Positions 17,797-26,884 of a stretch of DNA of 64,000 nt are shown here, piece after piece. The notes under the pieces are model-generated. The model saw nothing but the letters and a program-made list of their open reading frames with translations. It was not told where the DNA came from and did no database searches. Location: contig NC_015554.1 of the NCBI RefSeq assembly GCF_000213655.1, positions 558,001-622,000 of the forward strand, given 5' to 3'. How positions within the stretch are numbered: the first letter of the stretch is position 1; each line of letters opens with the position of its first letter. This DNA comes from Alteromonas naphthalenivorans. Lineage in GTDB: Bacteria; Pseudomonadota; Gammaproteobacteria; Enterobacterales; Alteromonadaceae. Made by a program: the position numbers and the translations under genes.

Positions 17797-18609
17797 ATGA
17801 AACTACATTTCTATGTAAGCGTAATGTGCGTTGTTGCTGGACTGGCAGGGCAGATTGAAAACACCTATGCAGATGACGTGAATGATTTCAAACCTGTGTA
17901 CAAATTAAGAACTGATAATGAATGTTGGCCAACCAGCCCGGCTAATGGCGCAAATAGCGGAGAGTGCGTTACTCGAAGTGAGTATCAAGCCACAAATGTT
18001 CCCGTTTTCTGGGAAACCTACGAAGAAAATGTAAACGGTAAAACACACAAGTTGATTACCTACTGGAACTACTATGGTGACCAAAACGGATGTACCACGT
18101 GGGATAGTGGGCACGCAGACGATTGGGAGGCTATTACGGTACATGTAGTAAACCACGAACTTGAGCACGTGACTTATTGGCAGCACAATGGGCGCTACAC
18201 CAAATCTGCTGACACAATAGAAAAAGATGGTGAGCATCCTATTGTTTATGTTGGTAAATATTCCCATGGTAACTATCATGACCAAAGATCACGGGCTAGT
18301 GCCGATAGCTGGACGTTTTTAACGGGTGGTTATTGCTATTACTGGAAGGATCCTCGTGGGCCAGGCGAAACGTGGTCGCCTGTAGCGCAAACCCTTGGTT
18401 TAGTGGGGTTCGACGACGTTTTCCCAGGCTCTACGAACCCTAACCTTAGAAGCGAACGACCCCATGAGCGCACCGTATGTAGAGAAGATGGCGGGCAAGT
18501 ATTAGCGGGTATTATTGATGGCACCGAAAATACGTGCGAAAGAAACCCAAGTTACCTTCAGGACGAAACGATGACGCTGCAGTCTTTGTTTTATTTAAAT
18601 ATCTATTAG
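17797..18609 (+). CDS. Secreted NLP/Vps62-like protein
   Basis: A 270-residue protein with a signal peptide (MKLHFYVSVMCVVAGLAG... cleaved before DDVNDF). GHADDWEAITVHV at about residue 106 resembles the GHRHDWE metal-binding heptapeptide of NPP1/necrosis-inducing proteins and the GDWE motif of Vps62-like proteins. HPIVYVGKYSHGNYHD further on matches the second conserved stretch of these folds. Six or more Cys suggest disulphides in the periplasm or outside the cell. Membrane-lytic activity is not proven, as two heptapeptide residues differ from the toxin consensus. It stands alone between two terminators. Confidence 0.6.
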   Translation: MKLHFYVSVMCVVAGLAGQIENTYADDVNDFKPVYKLRTDNECWPTSPANGANSGECVTRSEYQATNVPVFWETYEENVNGKTHKLITYWNYYGDQNGCTTWDSGHADDWEAITVHVVNHELEHVTYWQHNGRYTKSADTIEKDGEHPIVYVGKYSHGNYHDQRSRASADSWTFLTGGYCYYWKDPRGPGETWSPVAQTLGLVGFDDVFPGSTNPNLRSERPHERTVCREDGGQVLAGIIDGTENTCERNPSYLQDETMTLQSLFYLNIY

Positions 18610-18660
18610 TAACGTCGGTGTAAATTTCTTTACACAAAAAACGCGAGTTTGATGCCAACA

Positions 18661-18700
18661 AATAAGCCGCAATCGTGCATAAAGATTGCGGCTTAGTTTT
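18661..18700. terminator. Strong, possibly bidirectional terminator
   Basis: AAGCCGCAATC (18664-18674) and GATTGCGGCTT (18684-18694) make a perfect 11-bp stem followed by AGTTTT. It lies between the convergent NLP-like and LysR genes. Confidence 0.8.
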
Positions 18701-18763
18701 ATTGTGTAACGTGCTTTTTCATAGCTAGCACACTGAGTTTAAGTAGCCGGTTGGTAAGCTGCA

Positions 18764-19612
18764 CTACCCACGTAATCTACTGGTTATAAACTCCGCCAAC
18801 GTTTTACTAATAACCGGGTGTTGGGTGTCTTGGTTAAATAGGCAAATATTTACTCTGCCTAGTTTAGGGAGTTTAGGGTGGTTAAGGGGCGATAAGTTTG
18901 GCGGCAAACTAGAGCGGGCAAGGGCGGTAATGCCTAAGCCTTGTTGAATAGCCGCCACCAAACCGCCTAAATCGGCGTTGGTATAGGTAATTTTCCACGC
19001 AAAGGTTTGCTGTTTTAGTTCTTCTATCACCCGGCTTCGGTACATGCAGCCATCGGGGGCAAGTACTAACGGAATGCTGTCGCCTACAAAAGGGCGGGTG
19101 GCATCACCTACCCATACTACTTCATCTTCAAGTACCACTTCCCCTTTGGTATCTTCACTAGGGTTTACCAGCGCTAAAATTAAATCAAAATGATCGCGCT
19201 GGCTAGGGTGCAGTAAATCTCGGCTAAGTGACGATGTTACCTCTAGCGACACATCAGGGTAGCGCTTCGAAAATTCACCAATAAGCCCAGGCAGTAAGGT
19301 AGATGCAAATTCGTTAGGAATACCCAAACGCAACCGGCCACTTAACGGCGCAGGAATTAGGCTTTTAAATATGTTGTCGTTAAGCTCTAGTAATTCCTTG
19401 GCTTTAGGGTAAAGCCAATTGCCATCGGCGCTAGGCAAGTGCCGTTGGCCTACTTTAGTAAACAGCTTTCGCTCTAACTGGGATTCTAGTTTTTTTATTT
19501 GCAAACTAATAGCAGGCTGAGAACGGCCCACAAATTCCCCCGCTTTGGCATAGCCGCCAAGCTCTATAACACTCACAAAAGTGCGCAAATTATCTAGCGA
19601 TAGCTGCTTCAT
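18764..19612 (-). CDS. LysR-family transcriptional regulator
   Basis: A 282-residue DNA-binding regulator. The N-terminal winged helix-turn-helix (about 1-60) has LRTFVSVIELGGYAKAGEFVG and the recognition region RSQPAISLQIKKLE. The rest is a LysR-type substrate-binding domain starting GRLRLGIPNE. It is divergent from gcvT with 137 bp between the start codons. LysR proteins often control the divergent gene, so it may sense glycine or a folate-linked signal like GcvA. Its sequence does not identify it as a GcvA orthologue. Confidence 0.9.
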   Translation of the reverse strand: MKQLSLDNLRTFVSVIELGGYAKAGEFVGRSQPAISLQIKKLESQLERKLFTKVGQRHLPSADGNWLYPKAKELLELNDNIFKSLIPAPLSGRLRLGIPNEFASTLLPGLIGEFSKRYPDVSLEVTSSLSRDLLHPSQRDHFDLILALVNPSEDTKGEVVLEDEVVWVGDATRPFVGDSIPLVLAPDGCMYRSRVIEELKQQTFAWKITYTNADLGGLVAAIQQGLGITALARSSLPPNLSPLNHPKLPKLGRVNICLFNQDTQHPVISKTLAEFITSRLRG

Positions 19613-19683
19613 TAAGATTTGAATTCCTGATGTAGTAAATCGTAAACATTACCTTTATAAATGTATTGATAAGAATTTTCAAT

Positions 19684-19712
19684 TTGTTGTGCTTTATTTC
19701 ACTCACTATACT
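19684..19712 (+). promoter_or_regulatory. Sigma-70 promoter candidate for gcvT
   Basis: TTGTTG (19684-19689), a 17-bp spacer and TATACT (19707-19712) match the -35/-10 consensus well. The inferred transcript start near 19719 leaves a 5' leader of about 30 nt, which supports the gcvT start at 19750 over upstream codons. Confidence 0.6.
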
Positions 19713-19749
19713 CGATGGTGTTTTCTACCCTTACCTAAGAGAATGTGGA

Positions 19750-20829
19750 ATGTCTAACACCACCGCCCTACATGCAAAGCACCTAGAATCTGGTGCCAAA
19801 ATGGTTGATTTCTTTGGCTGGGATATGCCAATTAACTATGGTTCGCAAATAGAAGAGCATCACGCTGTTCGCCAAGATGCAGGCATGTTTGACGTGTCGC
19901 ACATGACCATTGTTGATGTAAAAGGCACACAAGCCAAAGCATACCTTCAACACCTTCTTGCCAACGACGTTGCTAAACTTCAAATAAAAGGCAAAGCGCT
20001 ATACAGCGGCATGCTTAATGAAGAAGGCGGCGTGGTAGATGATTTAATTGTTTATTACTTCGATGAAACTAACTATCGCCTAGTAGTAAATTCAGCCACA
20101 CGCGAAAAAGACATGAACTGGCTTAATAGCAACGCCGAAGGTTTCGACGTATCTATTACCGAACGCCCAGAATTCGCCATGATTGCCGTGCAAGGCCCTA
20201 ACGCCAAAGAAAAAGCCGCAACGCTTTTCAGCGCCGCGCAAAAAGAAGCGGTTGCAGGCATGAAGCCATTTTTCGGTGTGCAAGCTGAAGATTTATTTAT
20301 TGCTACTACGGGTTACACCGGTGAAGCAGGCTACGAAATTATGGTGCCTACTAGTGAAGCCGCTGGCTTCTGGCAAAACTTGCTAGACGCAGGCGTTAAG
20401 CCTTGCGGTTTAGGTGCACGTGACACCCTTCGTTTAGAAGCAGGCATGAACTTGTACGGCCAAGATATGGATGAAACCGTATCGCCACTAGCCGCTAACA
20501 TGGGCTGGACTATTACGTGGGAACCAAGCGACCGTAACTTTGTTGGCCGCAGCGCACTAGAAGCACAGCGTGAAGCCGGTACCGACAAGTTAGTTGGCTT
20601 AGTGATGACAGATAAAGGCGTGTTGCGCCACGGTCAAAAAATTAGAACCGAAAGCGGCGAAGGCATTATTACCTCGGGCACATTTTCACCTACATTAGGC
20701 CACTCTGTTGCGTTAGCACGAGTACCTTCAGATGTTGGCGAAACTGTTGAGGTGGAAATGCGCAAAAAGTGGGTTACAGTAAAAGTGGTTAAGCCCTCCT
20801 TTGTTCGCAACGGAAAAAGTGTTTTATAA
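19750..20829 (+). CDS. gcvT: Glycine cleavage system T protein (aminomethyltransferase)
   Basis: A 359-residue THF-dependent enzyme that releases ammonia from the aminomethyl group on GcvH and makes 5,10-methylene-THF. I chose ATG 19750 ([15 protein letters not shown]). Upstream codons give an unrelated hydrophobic leader and lie before the likely transcript start. Family features are [13 protein letters not shown] near residue 45, [11 protein letters not shown] near 180 and [15 protein letters not shown] near 220. It is the first gene of gcvT-gcvH-gcvP. Confidence 0.97.
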   Translation: MSNTTALHAKHLESGAKMVDFFGWDMPINYGSQIEEHHAVRQDAGMFDVSHMTIVDVKGTQAKAYLQHLLANDVAKLQIKGKALYSGMLNEEGGVVDDLIVYYFDETNYRLVVNSATREKDMNWLNSNAEGFDVSITERPEFAMIAVQGPNAKEKAATLFSAAQKEAVAGMKPFFGVQAEDLFIATTGYTGEAGYEIMVPTSEAAGFWQNLLDAGVKPCGLGARDTLRLEAGMNLYGQDMDETVSPLAANMGWTITWEPSDRNFVGRSALEAQREAGTDKLVGLVMTDKGVLRHGQKIRTESGEGIITSGTFSPTLGHSVALARVPSDVGETVEVEMRKKWVTVKVVKPSFVRNGKSVL

Positions 20830-20855
20830 GTTAACAGAGAATAACAGGAACGATT

Positions 20856-21245
20856 ATGAGCAACATTCCAACAGATTTACGTTACGCATCTACCCACGAA
20901 TGGGTTCGCCCAGAAGGTGACGGGGTATTCACAGTAGGTATTTCTGAGCACGCTCAAGGCTTGCTTGGCGATATGGTATTTGTAGAACTGCCAGACGTTG
21001 GCGACACCGTAAGTACTGGCGACGATATCGCTGTTGCTGAATCGGTAAAAGCGGCTTCAGACGTTTACGCGCCTATTAGCGGCGAAGTCGTTGGCGTTAA
21101 TGAAGACCTAGAAGATTCACCAGAGCTTGTAAACTCAGACCCTTACGGCGATGGCTGGTTATTCAAAATTAAAGCAGATGATGCCGAAGAAGTTGAAGGC
21201 TTGTTAGACGCTGAAGGTTATGAAAACAGCATTGACGAAGAATAA
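20856..21245 (+). CDS. gcvH: Glycine cleavage system H protein
   Basis: A 129-residue carrier protein, the family's usual length. It shuttles the aminomethyl intermediate on a lipoyl-lysine between GcvP, GcvT and the L protein. The lipoylation site is Lys65 in [11 protein letters not shown]. The N-terminal [14 protein letters not shown] and C-terminal [11 protein letters not shown] are typical. It has a good AGGAACG ribosome-binding site and lies 26 bp after gcvT. A terminator-like hairpin follows, before gcvP. Confidence 0.98.
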   Translation: MSNIPTDLRYASTHEWVRPEGDGVFTVGISEHAQGLLGDMVFVELPDVGDTVSTGDDIAVAESVKAASDVYAPISGEVVGVNEDLEDSPELVNSDPYGDGWLFKIKADDAEEVEGLLDAEGYENSIDEE

Positions 21246-21290
21246 TTCGTTAGTTGCTTCTAAACCGGAGCGTAGTAACCAGTAATAATT

Positions 21291-21320
21291 AAAAAGGGGC
21301 TTCTAATTGGCCCCTTTTTA
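21291..21320 (+). terminator. Terminator/attenuator between gcvH and gcvP
   Basis: AAAAAGGGGC (21291-21300) and GCCCCTTTTT (21310-21319) form a 10-bp stem with a 9-nt loop and a U-rich 3' arm. It should stop part of the transcription before gcvP. Confidence 0.75.
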
Positions 21321-21388
21321 TCTTTACGTTTTTATTTGTGTTTTATCCTGCCTTTCGGGGCAATACATTGCGAGTGCTTAACAACGTT

Positions 21389-24286
21389 ATGTCGAATACT
21401 TCCCCTACATTAGCTCAACTAGAGCAAAAAGACGCATTCATTCGCCGCCACGTAGGCCCAGGCGAAGAAGAAATTCAACAAATGCTGTCGGCCATTGACG
21501 CAACATCGTTAGACGATTTAATTGCGCAAACCGTACCGGCTGGCATAGCGCTACCAGAGCCGCTAAAAGTAGGCGAAGGGGCAACCGAAGTAGATGCACT
21601 AGCCGCATTAAAAACAGTTGCTGGCAAAAACGTAGTGAACCGATCTTTCATTGGTATGGGCTATTACGACACCCACGTGCCTAACGTTATTTTGCGCAAT
21701 GTATTGGAAAACCCAGGTTGGTACACCGCCTACACCCCGTATCAGCCAGAAATTGCCCAAGGCCGTTTAGAAGCTATTCTTAACTTCCAACAGTTAACCA
21801 TTGATTTAACCGGTTTAGAGCTAGCGTCTGCTTCATTACTTGATGAAGGCACCGCCGCCGCTGAAGCCATGACATTGGCAAAGCGTGTATCAAAAAACAA
21901 AAAAGCCAGCAGTTACTTTATTGCTGACGACGTACACCCACAAACTCACGACGTAGTAGCCACACGCGCTGAAATGTTTGGTTTTGGTATTATTACCGGC
22001 CCGGCTAGCGAAGCTGCCGATCACGATGTATTTGGTGCGTTACTGCAATACCCAAGCACTACCGGTGAAGTTAGCGATATTTCAGACATTATTGCCGCGG
22101 TACAAGCCAAAAAAGGCATAGTGGCAGTAGCCGCCGACCTAATGAGCTTGGTGTTATTAAAATCGCCCGGTGAACTAGGCGCAGACGTTGCCTTAGGCAG
22201 CGCACAACGCTTCGGTGTACCAATGGGGTACGGCGGCCCACATGCTGCCTTCTTCGCAACACGCGACAGCTACAAGCGTTCATTGCCTGGCCGTATTATT
22301 GGCGTAAGTAAAGACACCCGCGGCCGCCCAGCACTGCGTATGGCATTGCAAACTCGCGAGCAACATATTCGCCGCGAAAAAGCTAACTCGAACATTTGTA
22401 CCGCGCAAGTATTGCTAGCCAACATGGCCAGCTTTTACGCTGTATACCACGGCCCTAAAGGCTTAAAAACCATTGCTCAGCGCATACACCGCTTAACCAG
22501 TATTTTAGCGACAGGGCTAACGAAAAAAGGCGCAGCCCTTAAGCACAGCACCTACTTCGATACCCTAACAGTATTGGTAGATAACAAAGACGCCGTACTA
22601 AACAAAGGCTACGAGCACGGGCTAAACCTACGTGCCGACCTAGAAGGCGCAGTAGGGGTTTCAATTGATGAAACCACTACCCGTGAAGACATTGCTACCT
22701 TGTTTAACGTTATTCTAGGCAGCGACCACGGCTTAAGCGTAGAAGCATTAGATGCCGATGTAACCACGCAGCCTGCTAGCGCCATTCCAGAAAACCTACT
22801 ACGCATCAGCGATATCCTTACTCACGAAGTGTTTAACCAGTACCATTCAGAAACTGAAATGCTGCGTTATATTAAAAGCTTAGAGAGTAAAGATTTAGCT
22901 TTGAACCACTCAATGATCTCATTGGGTTCATGCACCATGAAGCTAAACGCTACCGCGGAAATGATACCCGTAACGTGGGCAGAGTTTGGCCAAATTCACC
23001 CGTTTGCACCACTAAACCAAGCAGAAGGCTATCAAGAAATGATTGCCGAGCTAGCCGAGTGGTTAATTAACGTAACCGGGTACGACAACCTTTCTATGCA
23101 ACCTAACTCAGGCGCACAGGGTGAATACGCAGGCTTGTTGGCCATTCAGCGTTACCATGAAAGCCGCGGTGAAGGGCACAGAAACGTATGCTTAATACCA
23201 AGTTCAGCACACGGTACTAACCCAGCTTCGGCACAAATGGTTAGCCTAAATGTAGTGGTAGTGAAGTGTGACAACAACGGTAACGTAGATTTAGACGACC
23301 TTCGCAAGAAAGCCGAAGAAGTGGGCGATAACTTATCGTGCGCTATGATCACTTACCCATCTACCCACGGCGTGTACGAAGAAACTATTCGTGAAATGTG
23401 TGAAATTGTGCACCAGTACGGCGGCCAAGTGTACATGGATGGCGCGAACATGAACGCGCAGGTGGGCATTACGTCACCTGGTTATATAGGCTCAGACGTA
23501 TCGCACTTAAACCTACACAAAACCTTCTGTATTCCTCACGGTGGCGGCGGCCCAGGTATGGGGCCAATTGGTGTTAAGTCGCACCTTGCGCCTTTCTTAC
23601 CAAACCACACGGTAGTGAATATTGAAACAACAGGTAAAGACTGTGGTGCGGTTTCAGCAGCCCCGTGGGGCAGTGCGTCTATTCTGCCAATAAGCTACAT
23701 GTACATTAAAATGATGGGCTCGGCTGGCCTACGTAAAGCAACCGAAGTAGCCATACTTAACGCTAACTACGTAGCCAAGGCATTAGAAGGGCATTACAAC
23801 GTATTGTACAAAGGCCAAAACGGCCGCGTAGCGCATGAATGTATTATTGACTTGCGCCCATTAAAAGAAGCCAGCGGTGTAACCGAAGTAGACATAGCAA
23901 AACGCTTAAACGACTACGGTTTCCACGCGCCAACCATGAGCTTCCCAGTAACGGGTACACTCATGATTGAGCCGACTGAGTCGGAAGCGAAATACGAGCT
24001 AGACCGCTTCGTGAACGCCATGATAAGCATTCGCCAAGAAGTGGCGAAAGTAGAAAGTGGCGAGTGGGATGCCACCGACAACCCGTTACACAATGCACCA
24101 CATACGCTAGCCGATATTTGTGACAGCGACTGGAACCGCAGCTACGACCGCAACCTAGCGGCGTACCCAGTACCAGAAGTACACAGAAACAAATTCTGGC
24201 CGTCGGTAAACCGCATTGATGACGTATTTGGGGACCGTAATTTGATTTGTTCTTGCCCTAGTATTGAGAGTTATATTGAGGGGTAG
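21389..24286 (+). CDS. gcvP: Glycine dehydrogenase (decarboxylating), P protein
   Basis: A 965-residue PLP enzyme (E. coli 957) that decarboxylates glycine and loads the aminomethyl group onto GcvH. I chose ATG 21389 ([13 protein letters not shown]); a GTG at 21338 would add 17 residues that do not look like the family. It has the fused two-half layout of gammaproteobacterial P proteins. [10 protein letters not shown] is at the N-terminus, and the PLP-lysine is in [20 protein letters not shown] near residue 710. It lies 143 bp after gcvH with a terminator-like hairpin between, so its expression may be set separately. Confidence 0.97.
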   Translation: MSNTSPTLAQLEQKDAFIRRHVGPGEEEIQQMLSAIDATSLDDLIAQTVPAGIALPEPLKVGEGATEVDALAALKTVAGKNVVNRSFIGMGYYDTHVPNVILRNVLENPGWYTAYTPYQPEIAQGRLEAILNFQQLTIDLTGLELASASLLDEGTAAAEAMTLAKRVSKNKKASSYFIADDVHPQTHDVVATRAEMFGFGIITGPASEAADHDVFGALLQYPSTTGEVSDISDIIAAVQAKKGIVAVAADLMSLVLLKSPGELGADVALGSAQRFGVPMGYGGPHAAFFATRDSYKRSLPGRIIGVSKDTRGRPALRMALQTREQHIRREKANSNICTAQVLLANMASFYAVYHGPKGLKTIAQRIHRLTSILATGLTKKGAALKHSTYFDTLTVLVDNKDAVLNKGYEHGLNLRADLEGAVGVSIDETTTREDIATLFNVILGSDHGLSVEALDADVTTQPASAIPENLLRISDILTHEVFNQYHSETEMLRYIKSLESKDLALNHSMISLGSCTMKLNATAEMIPVTWAEFGQIHPFAPLNQAEGYQEMIAELAEWLINVTGYDNLSMQPNSGAQGEYAGLLAIQRYHESRGEGHRNVCLIPSSAHGTNPASAQMVSLNVVVVKCDNNGNVDLDDLRKKAEEVGDNLSCAMITYPSTHGVYEETIREMCEIVHQYGGQVYMDGANMNAQVGITSPGYIGSDVSHLNLHKTFCIPHGGGGPGMGPIGVKSHLAPFLPNHTVVNIETTGKDCGAVSAAPWGSASILPISYMYIKMMGSAGLRKATEVAILNANYVAKALEGHYNVLYKGQNGRVAHECIIDLRPLKEASGVTEVDIAKRLNDYGFHAPTMSFPVTGTLMIEPTESEAKYELDRFVNAMISIRQEVAKVESGEWDATDNPLHNAPHTLADICDSDWNRSYDRNLAAYPVPEVHRNKFWPSVNRIDDVFGDRNLICSCPSIESYIEG

Positions 24287-24340
24287 GGGAGTAGGTTGTT
24301 TTTGAGCTAGCAGCGTTGCTGCTAGTGCTGAGTTATTTGA

Positions 24341-24367
24341 AAGGCGAGCCATTTGGCTCGCTTTTTT
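24341..24367 (+). terminator. Intrinsic terminator after gcvP
   Basis: GCGAGCC (24344-24350), ATTT loop and GGCTCGC (24355-24361) are followed by six T. A second hairpin without T-tract (CTAGCAGC/GCTGCTAG, 24307-24325) precedes it. Confidence 0.88.
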
Positions 24368-24615
24368 GTGCCAGTTTATACCTTTGAGTGCTAGTGTTTA
24401 ATCGATTGCTGTGTACGTAAAACAGCCCCTCGGTGTCATCCTGTTCGATAGGCTGCAATGAGCGATTAGCGGTCTGTGACACCCAATTTTACAAAGTAGT
24501 TAAGTAAGTCATTTAACGATATATCCTCTTCAAGGGAGTCCGTCTGAATACCTAGCAATTTCTGAAAAGAGTGCTAATATATACAGCATATCTGTCGAAG
24601 CAATGGGGTCCTTTT

Positions 24616-24822
24616 ATGGGTGCTATCATCAATTGGATTGTAGGTTTCGATGCTGACAATGATGTCGTCCAGAGCCTAAAATCCTCAGCCAACAAGTCTC
24701 GCAAGGTTGTGGGACGCGGAACGTTAGTGGTCGATACCGATGAAGTTCGACGCTCAACTAAATTTAAGGATGATGCAAGGAAGGCAGCCGATATTGTAAG
24801 GCTGAGCAAATCCAAAGGATAA
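24616..24822 (+). CDS. Small protein of unknown function, partner of next gene
   Basis: A 68-residue product if started at ATG 24616 (MGAIINWIVGFDADN); an in-frame ATG at 24571 would add 15 residues. It has a short hydrophobic N-terminus and a charged, basic C-terminal half (KSSANKSRKVVGRG, ending RLSKSKG). I do not recognise the family. The stop codon is 3 nt before the next start, so the two genes are almost certainly cotranscribed and their products may act together. It lies at the edge of the accessory region after the gcvP terminator. Confidence 0.55.
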   Translation: MGAIINWIVGFDADNDVVQSLKSSANKSRKVVGRGTLVVDTDEVRRSTKFKDDARKAADIVRLSKSKG

Positions 24823-24825
24823 TAA

Positions 24826-25611
24826 ATGCTCGCATTTTTGTTATTACCCGTACTTACGTGCGGTTTTTTTATTTGTTACTACAGTCTTCCCCATTTTTAT
24901 AAACTTCACCGATATGAAGGTCAGCAACTCTATTTGAAAAGTGCTTGGCTCGGTGTTCAATGTCTTTTTTACGCACTTTTAATAGTAGCAATACTAAATG
25001 CCTTCGTTCCTCCAACGATGTTTTGTGTTCCGATTGACTTATACTTCTTCGTATTAACTCTTGTTAAAGGAATTGTTCCCAAACACTCGAATGCCAGTGA
25101 ATTGACGTGGTTATTTTTGATAGCAGTTACAATGCACGGCGTAGCATTTATTCGTGTCTGGGTTACTAATTGGGCTATGAATCAATTTCAGCAAAAAGAG
25201 GGCGTCGATCCTAAGATAAAGCTAATGTCAGACGTACTCTCTGATAGTCCATTAGATAGCGAACTTTTGTATTCGTACATCAACGACCAGTCGGTCCTCA
25301 TCTCATTATCAAATCGCAAAGTGTATGTCGGGCAGGTCGTTTCGTTGGGGGAGCCAAATGAGTCAGAAGGAATGGATCAAGAAATATCAATACTCCCCCA
25401 CATATCAGGTTATAGGGATAAAGATAACCTCACAGTAAACTTCACAACACAATATGAAAGCATCGATACGAAAGTTGAGATAAAAGTCACGCTACGGCAA
25501 GAGCTTATTGAGTCAGTGGCGCGCTTTGACTTTGACGTGTATCAGCAGTTTTTAGAGCGAAAAAAGGAATTCACCGAAAAACCGAAGCGAGTTCCTTTTT
25601 CGAAAAGATAG
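24826..25611 (+). CDS. Membrane protein of unknown function with cytoplasmic C-terminal domain
   Basis: A 261-residue protein. The N-terminal half has about four hydrophobic segments (about 1-18, 38-60, 68-85, 93-112). The C-terminal half is soluble. There VLISLSNRKVYVGQVVSLGEP reads like the first strands of a small Sm-like or OB-type barrel, a resemblance only. The very C-terminus is Lys/Arg-rich. Its layout recalls DUF6338-type membrane proteins but I cannot confirm membership. It follows the small gene before it by 3 nt. No terminator is evident. Confidence 0.65.
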   Translation: MLAFLLLPVLTCGFFICYYSLPHFYKLHRYEGQQLYLKSAWLGVQCLFYALLIVAILNAFVPPTMFCVPIDLYFFVLTLVKGIVPKHSNASELTWLFLIAVTMHGVAFIRVWVTNWAMNQFQQKEGVDPKIKLMSDVLSDSPLDSELLYSYINDQSVLISLSNRKVYVGQVVSLGEPNESEGMDQEISILPHISGYRDKDNLTVNFTTQYESIDTKVEIKVTLRQELIESVARFDFDVYQQFLERKKEFTEKPKRVPFSKR

Positions 25612-25875
25612 TTGATTTAAGCATTTCCGAAATTACATAGTCCCAATTCAAAACCAAGTGCAATGGCGTTTAACAATCCGCTATTGACCAAGACCAGAGG
25701 TAAGAAATCCCTCCTCTAACGTCCGCACATTGTCTCAAGATGTCTCTGACTCAGTTGGGCGGCTCCGTTCGTGAAGCAGTTGTTGAAGCATTAAGATTCT
25801 AACGACGGCAATTAGCGATAACCAGACGTAGCCGATATTTAGTTTTGATTGAACTATTTACTCTAAAGCGAACAT

Positions 25876-25980
25876 TAACACCCACATAAGGGGCAGTAAC
25901 ACGTGGGCTAAAATCCGAGCGAAGCGACCGCCCACGTGTTACTGTCCAGCGAGCCTGCGAGCGGCTTAATGTGATTGTTA
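25876..25980 (-). other. Integron attC site (VCR-like)
   Basis: Read on the minus strand, the site begins TAACAATCACATTAAG and ends CTTATGTGGGTGTTA. These arms are complementary apart from one extra base in the first arm, the extrahelical base typical of attC. Inside, a perfect 15-bp stem (25894-25908 with 25930-25944) extends to 18 bp with one mismatch. The architecture and ending GCCCCTTATGTGGGTGTTA closely resemble Vibrio VCR sites. It starts 22 bp after the stop of the minus-strand gene at 26002-26264, the normal cassette layout. No integrase or second attC is visible. Nothing else is evident in 25612-25875. Confidence 0.75.
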
Positions 25981-26001
25981 TATTTCAGACTAACCTTTTT
26001 C

Positions 26002-26264
26002 CTAAATACGAATGTACCGATAAAGCACCGGCCCTGAAGTCTTTGTAGTACCTTCAGGTATCATGCGGATACGGCCAACTCCGGTAAAGTTACCGTCTTC
26101 AATTTTTTACGGAGTTCTGTTTCTGTAATTGGTTTGAAAGTTTTGTTGTCGTTAAGGAGTGTGTAACTGTAGAAGCCTTTTTTGGTTCCTTGTTTACCCT
26201 TGAAAGGGTGACACTTCTGCCCTGCGTCATTATAACCAACAATATCGTAGATCAGGCCAAGCAT
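26002..26264 (-). pseudogene. Frameshifted integron-cassette gene, unknown function
   Basis: A strong ribosome-binding site (AAGGAG, about 5 nt spacing) precedes ATG 26264, and the first frame gives MLGLIYDIVGYNDAGQK and onward. At a run of six A (plus-strand T-run about 26103-26108) that frame drifts and stops at 26061. The -1 frame continues convincingly (EDGNFTGVGRIRMIPEGTT) to a stop at 26002-26004. One more A would restore a single reading frame of about 88 codons. It could be a recent indel, a sequencing error or slippage. Product unknown. It sits directly upstream of the attC site. Confidence 0.6.
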
Positions 26265-26405
26265 GAATACTCCTTGAAATATAAAAACTTATTATGAAGA
26301 CTTCATTGAAACAACGGTCTTTTGCCATTTCTCAAACGCCTCATAGTTAATTCTTTTTAATAGCTTACCCTGTTTCTAATGATTATTTCTAGGAAATTTA
26401 GTGTT

Positions 26406-26427
26406 GTTACTATGCATGCATAGTAAC
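26406..26427. promoter_or_regulatory. Perfect 22-bp palindrome
   Basis: GTTACTATGCA and its exact complement meet with no spacer (centre at 26416/26417). A stem without loop favours a protein-binding site over an RNA hairpin. It lies upstream of the cassette gene (minus strand) and of the RAYT fragment (plus strand). The rest of 26265-26457 shows only a weak VCR-like CAAACGCCTCA at 26333-26343. Confidence 0.5.
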
Positions 26428-26457
26428 GCCGCATACTTATTTATATTTATCAAGCTA

Positions 26458-26765
26458 ATAAGACAGGCATAACACGTGGTACCGAAACTGACAGCAGTAC
26501 ACTTTCTTTAATTTGGTTAGCTATTCACACTGTTAAAGGAGTAAACCAACGTTAGAAAACCCTGATGCCTAAACCCAGAAAGTCGCAAGTTAGTTTATTG
26601 GATACTTCATATTATCACTGCGTTTCTCGCTGTGTACGCCGCGCATTCTTATGTGGTGAACAAGACGGCAAAAGCTTTGAGCATCGTCGCCAATGGGGGG
26701 AAGACCGTATTCATATGTTAAGTGAAGTATTTGCTATTTCTAAAGATGACTGTCTTGTTTAATAC
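26458..26765 (+). pseudogene. Truncated RAYT (IS200-like, Y1) transposase, copy A
   Basis: From ATG 26565 the product starts MPKPRKSQVSLLDTSYYHCVS and continues CVRRAFLCGEQ, HRRQW and EVFAI, the conserved N-terminus of REP-associated tyrosine transposases. It stops at 26762 after about 58 recognisable residues, before the HUH and Tyr motifs, so it cannot be active. The upstream sequence from GACAGGCATAACACGTGGTA and the tail CTATTTCTAAAGATGACTG recur in copy B (31270-31762), making the two copies a direct repeat. Confidence 0.85.
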
Positions 26766-26884
26766 TAAAGTAGCATTTCTCCTTAGTAGGCTAGGGACAG
26801 AGGCACATGAAATTAAATTTGTGGGGCTCTCTAAGGAGTAGAGCACTTTTACGATATGGAAGTATAATCTAGCGTTGTACTTTA

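Noticed and set aside
19613..19749. Glycine riboswitch before gcvT
   Set aside because: The leader after the likely promoter is only about 30 nt and shows no tandem aptamer-like sequence.
24432..24483. GGTGTCA/TGACACC inverted repeat as a degenerate attC
   Set aside because: It lacks the TAAC/GTTA ends and extrahelical bases; only a 7-bp match over 52 bp.
25668..25760. A second attC site suggested by GTTTAAC and GTTGGGC
   Set aside because: The two 7-mers are not complementary and no inner stem connects them; the GTCCGC blocks are direct, not inverted.
26061..26111. Programmed -1 frameshift in the cassette gene
   Set aside because: The codon context does not form a proper slippery heptamer and no strong downstream structure is seen; indel or read error is simpler.
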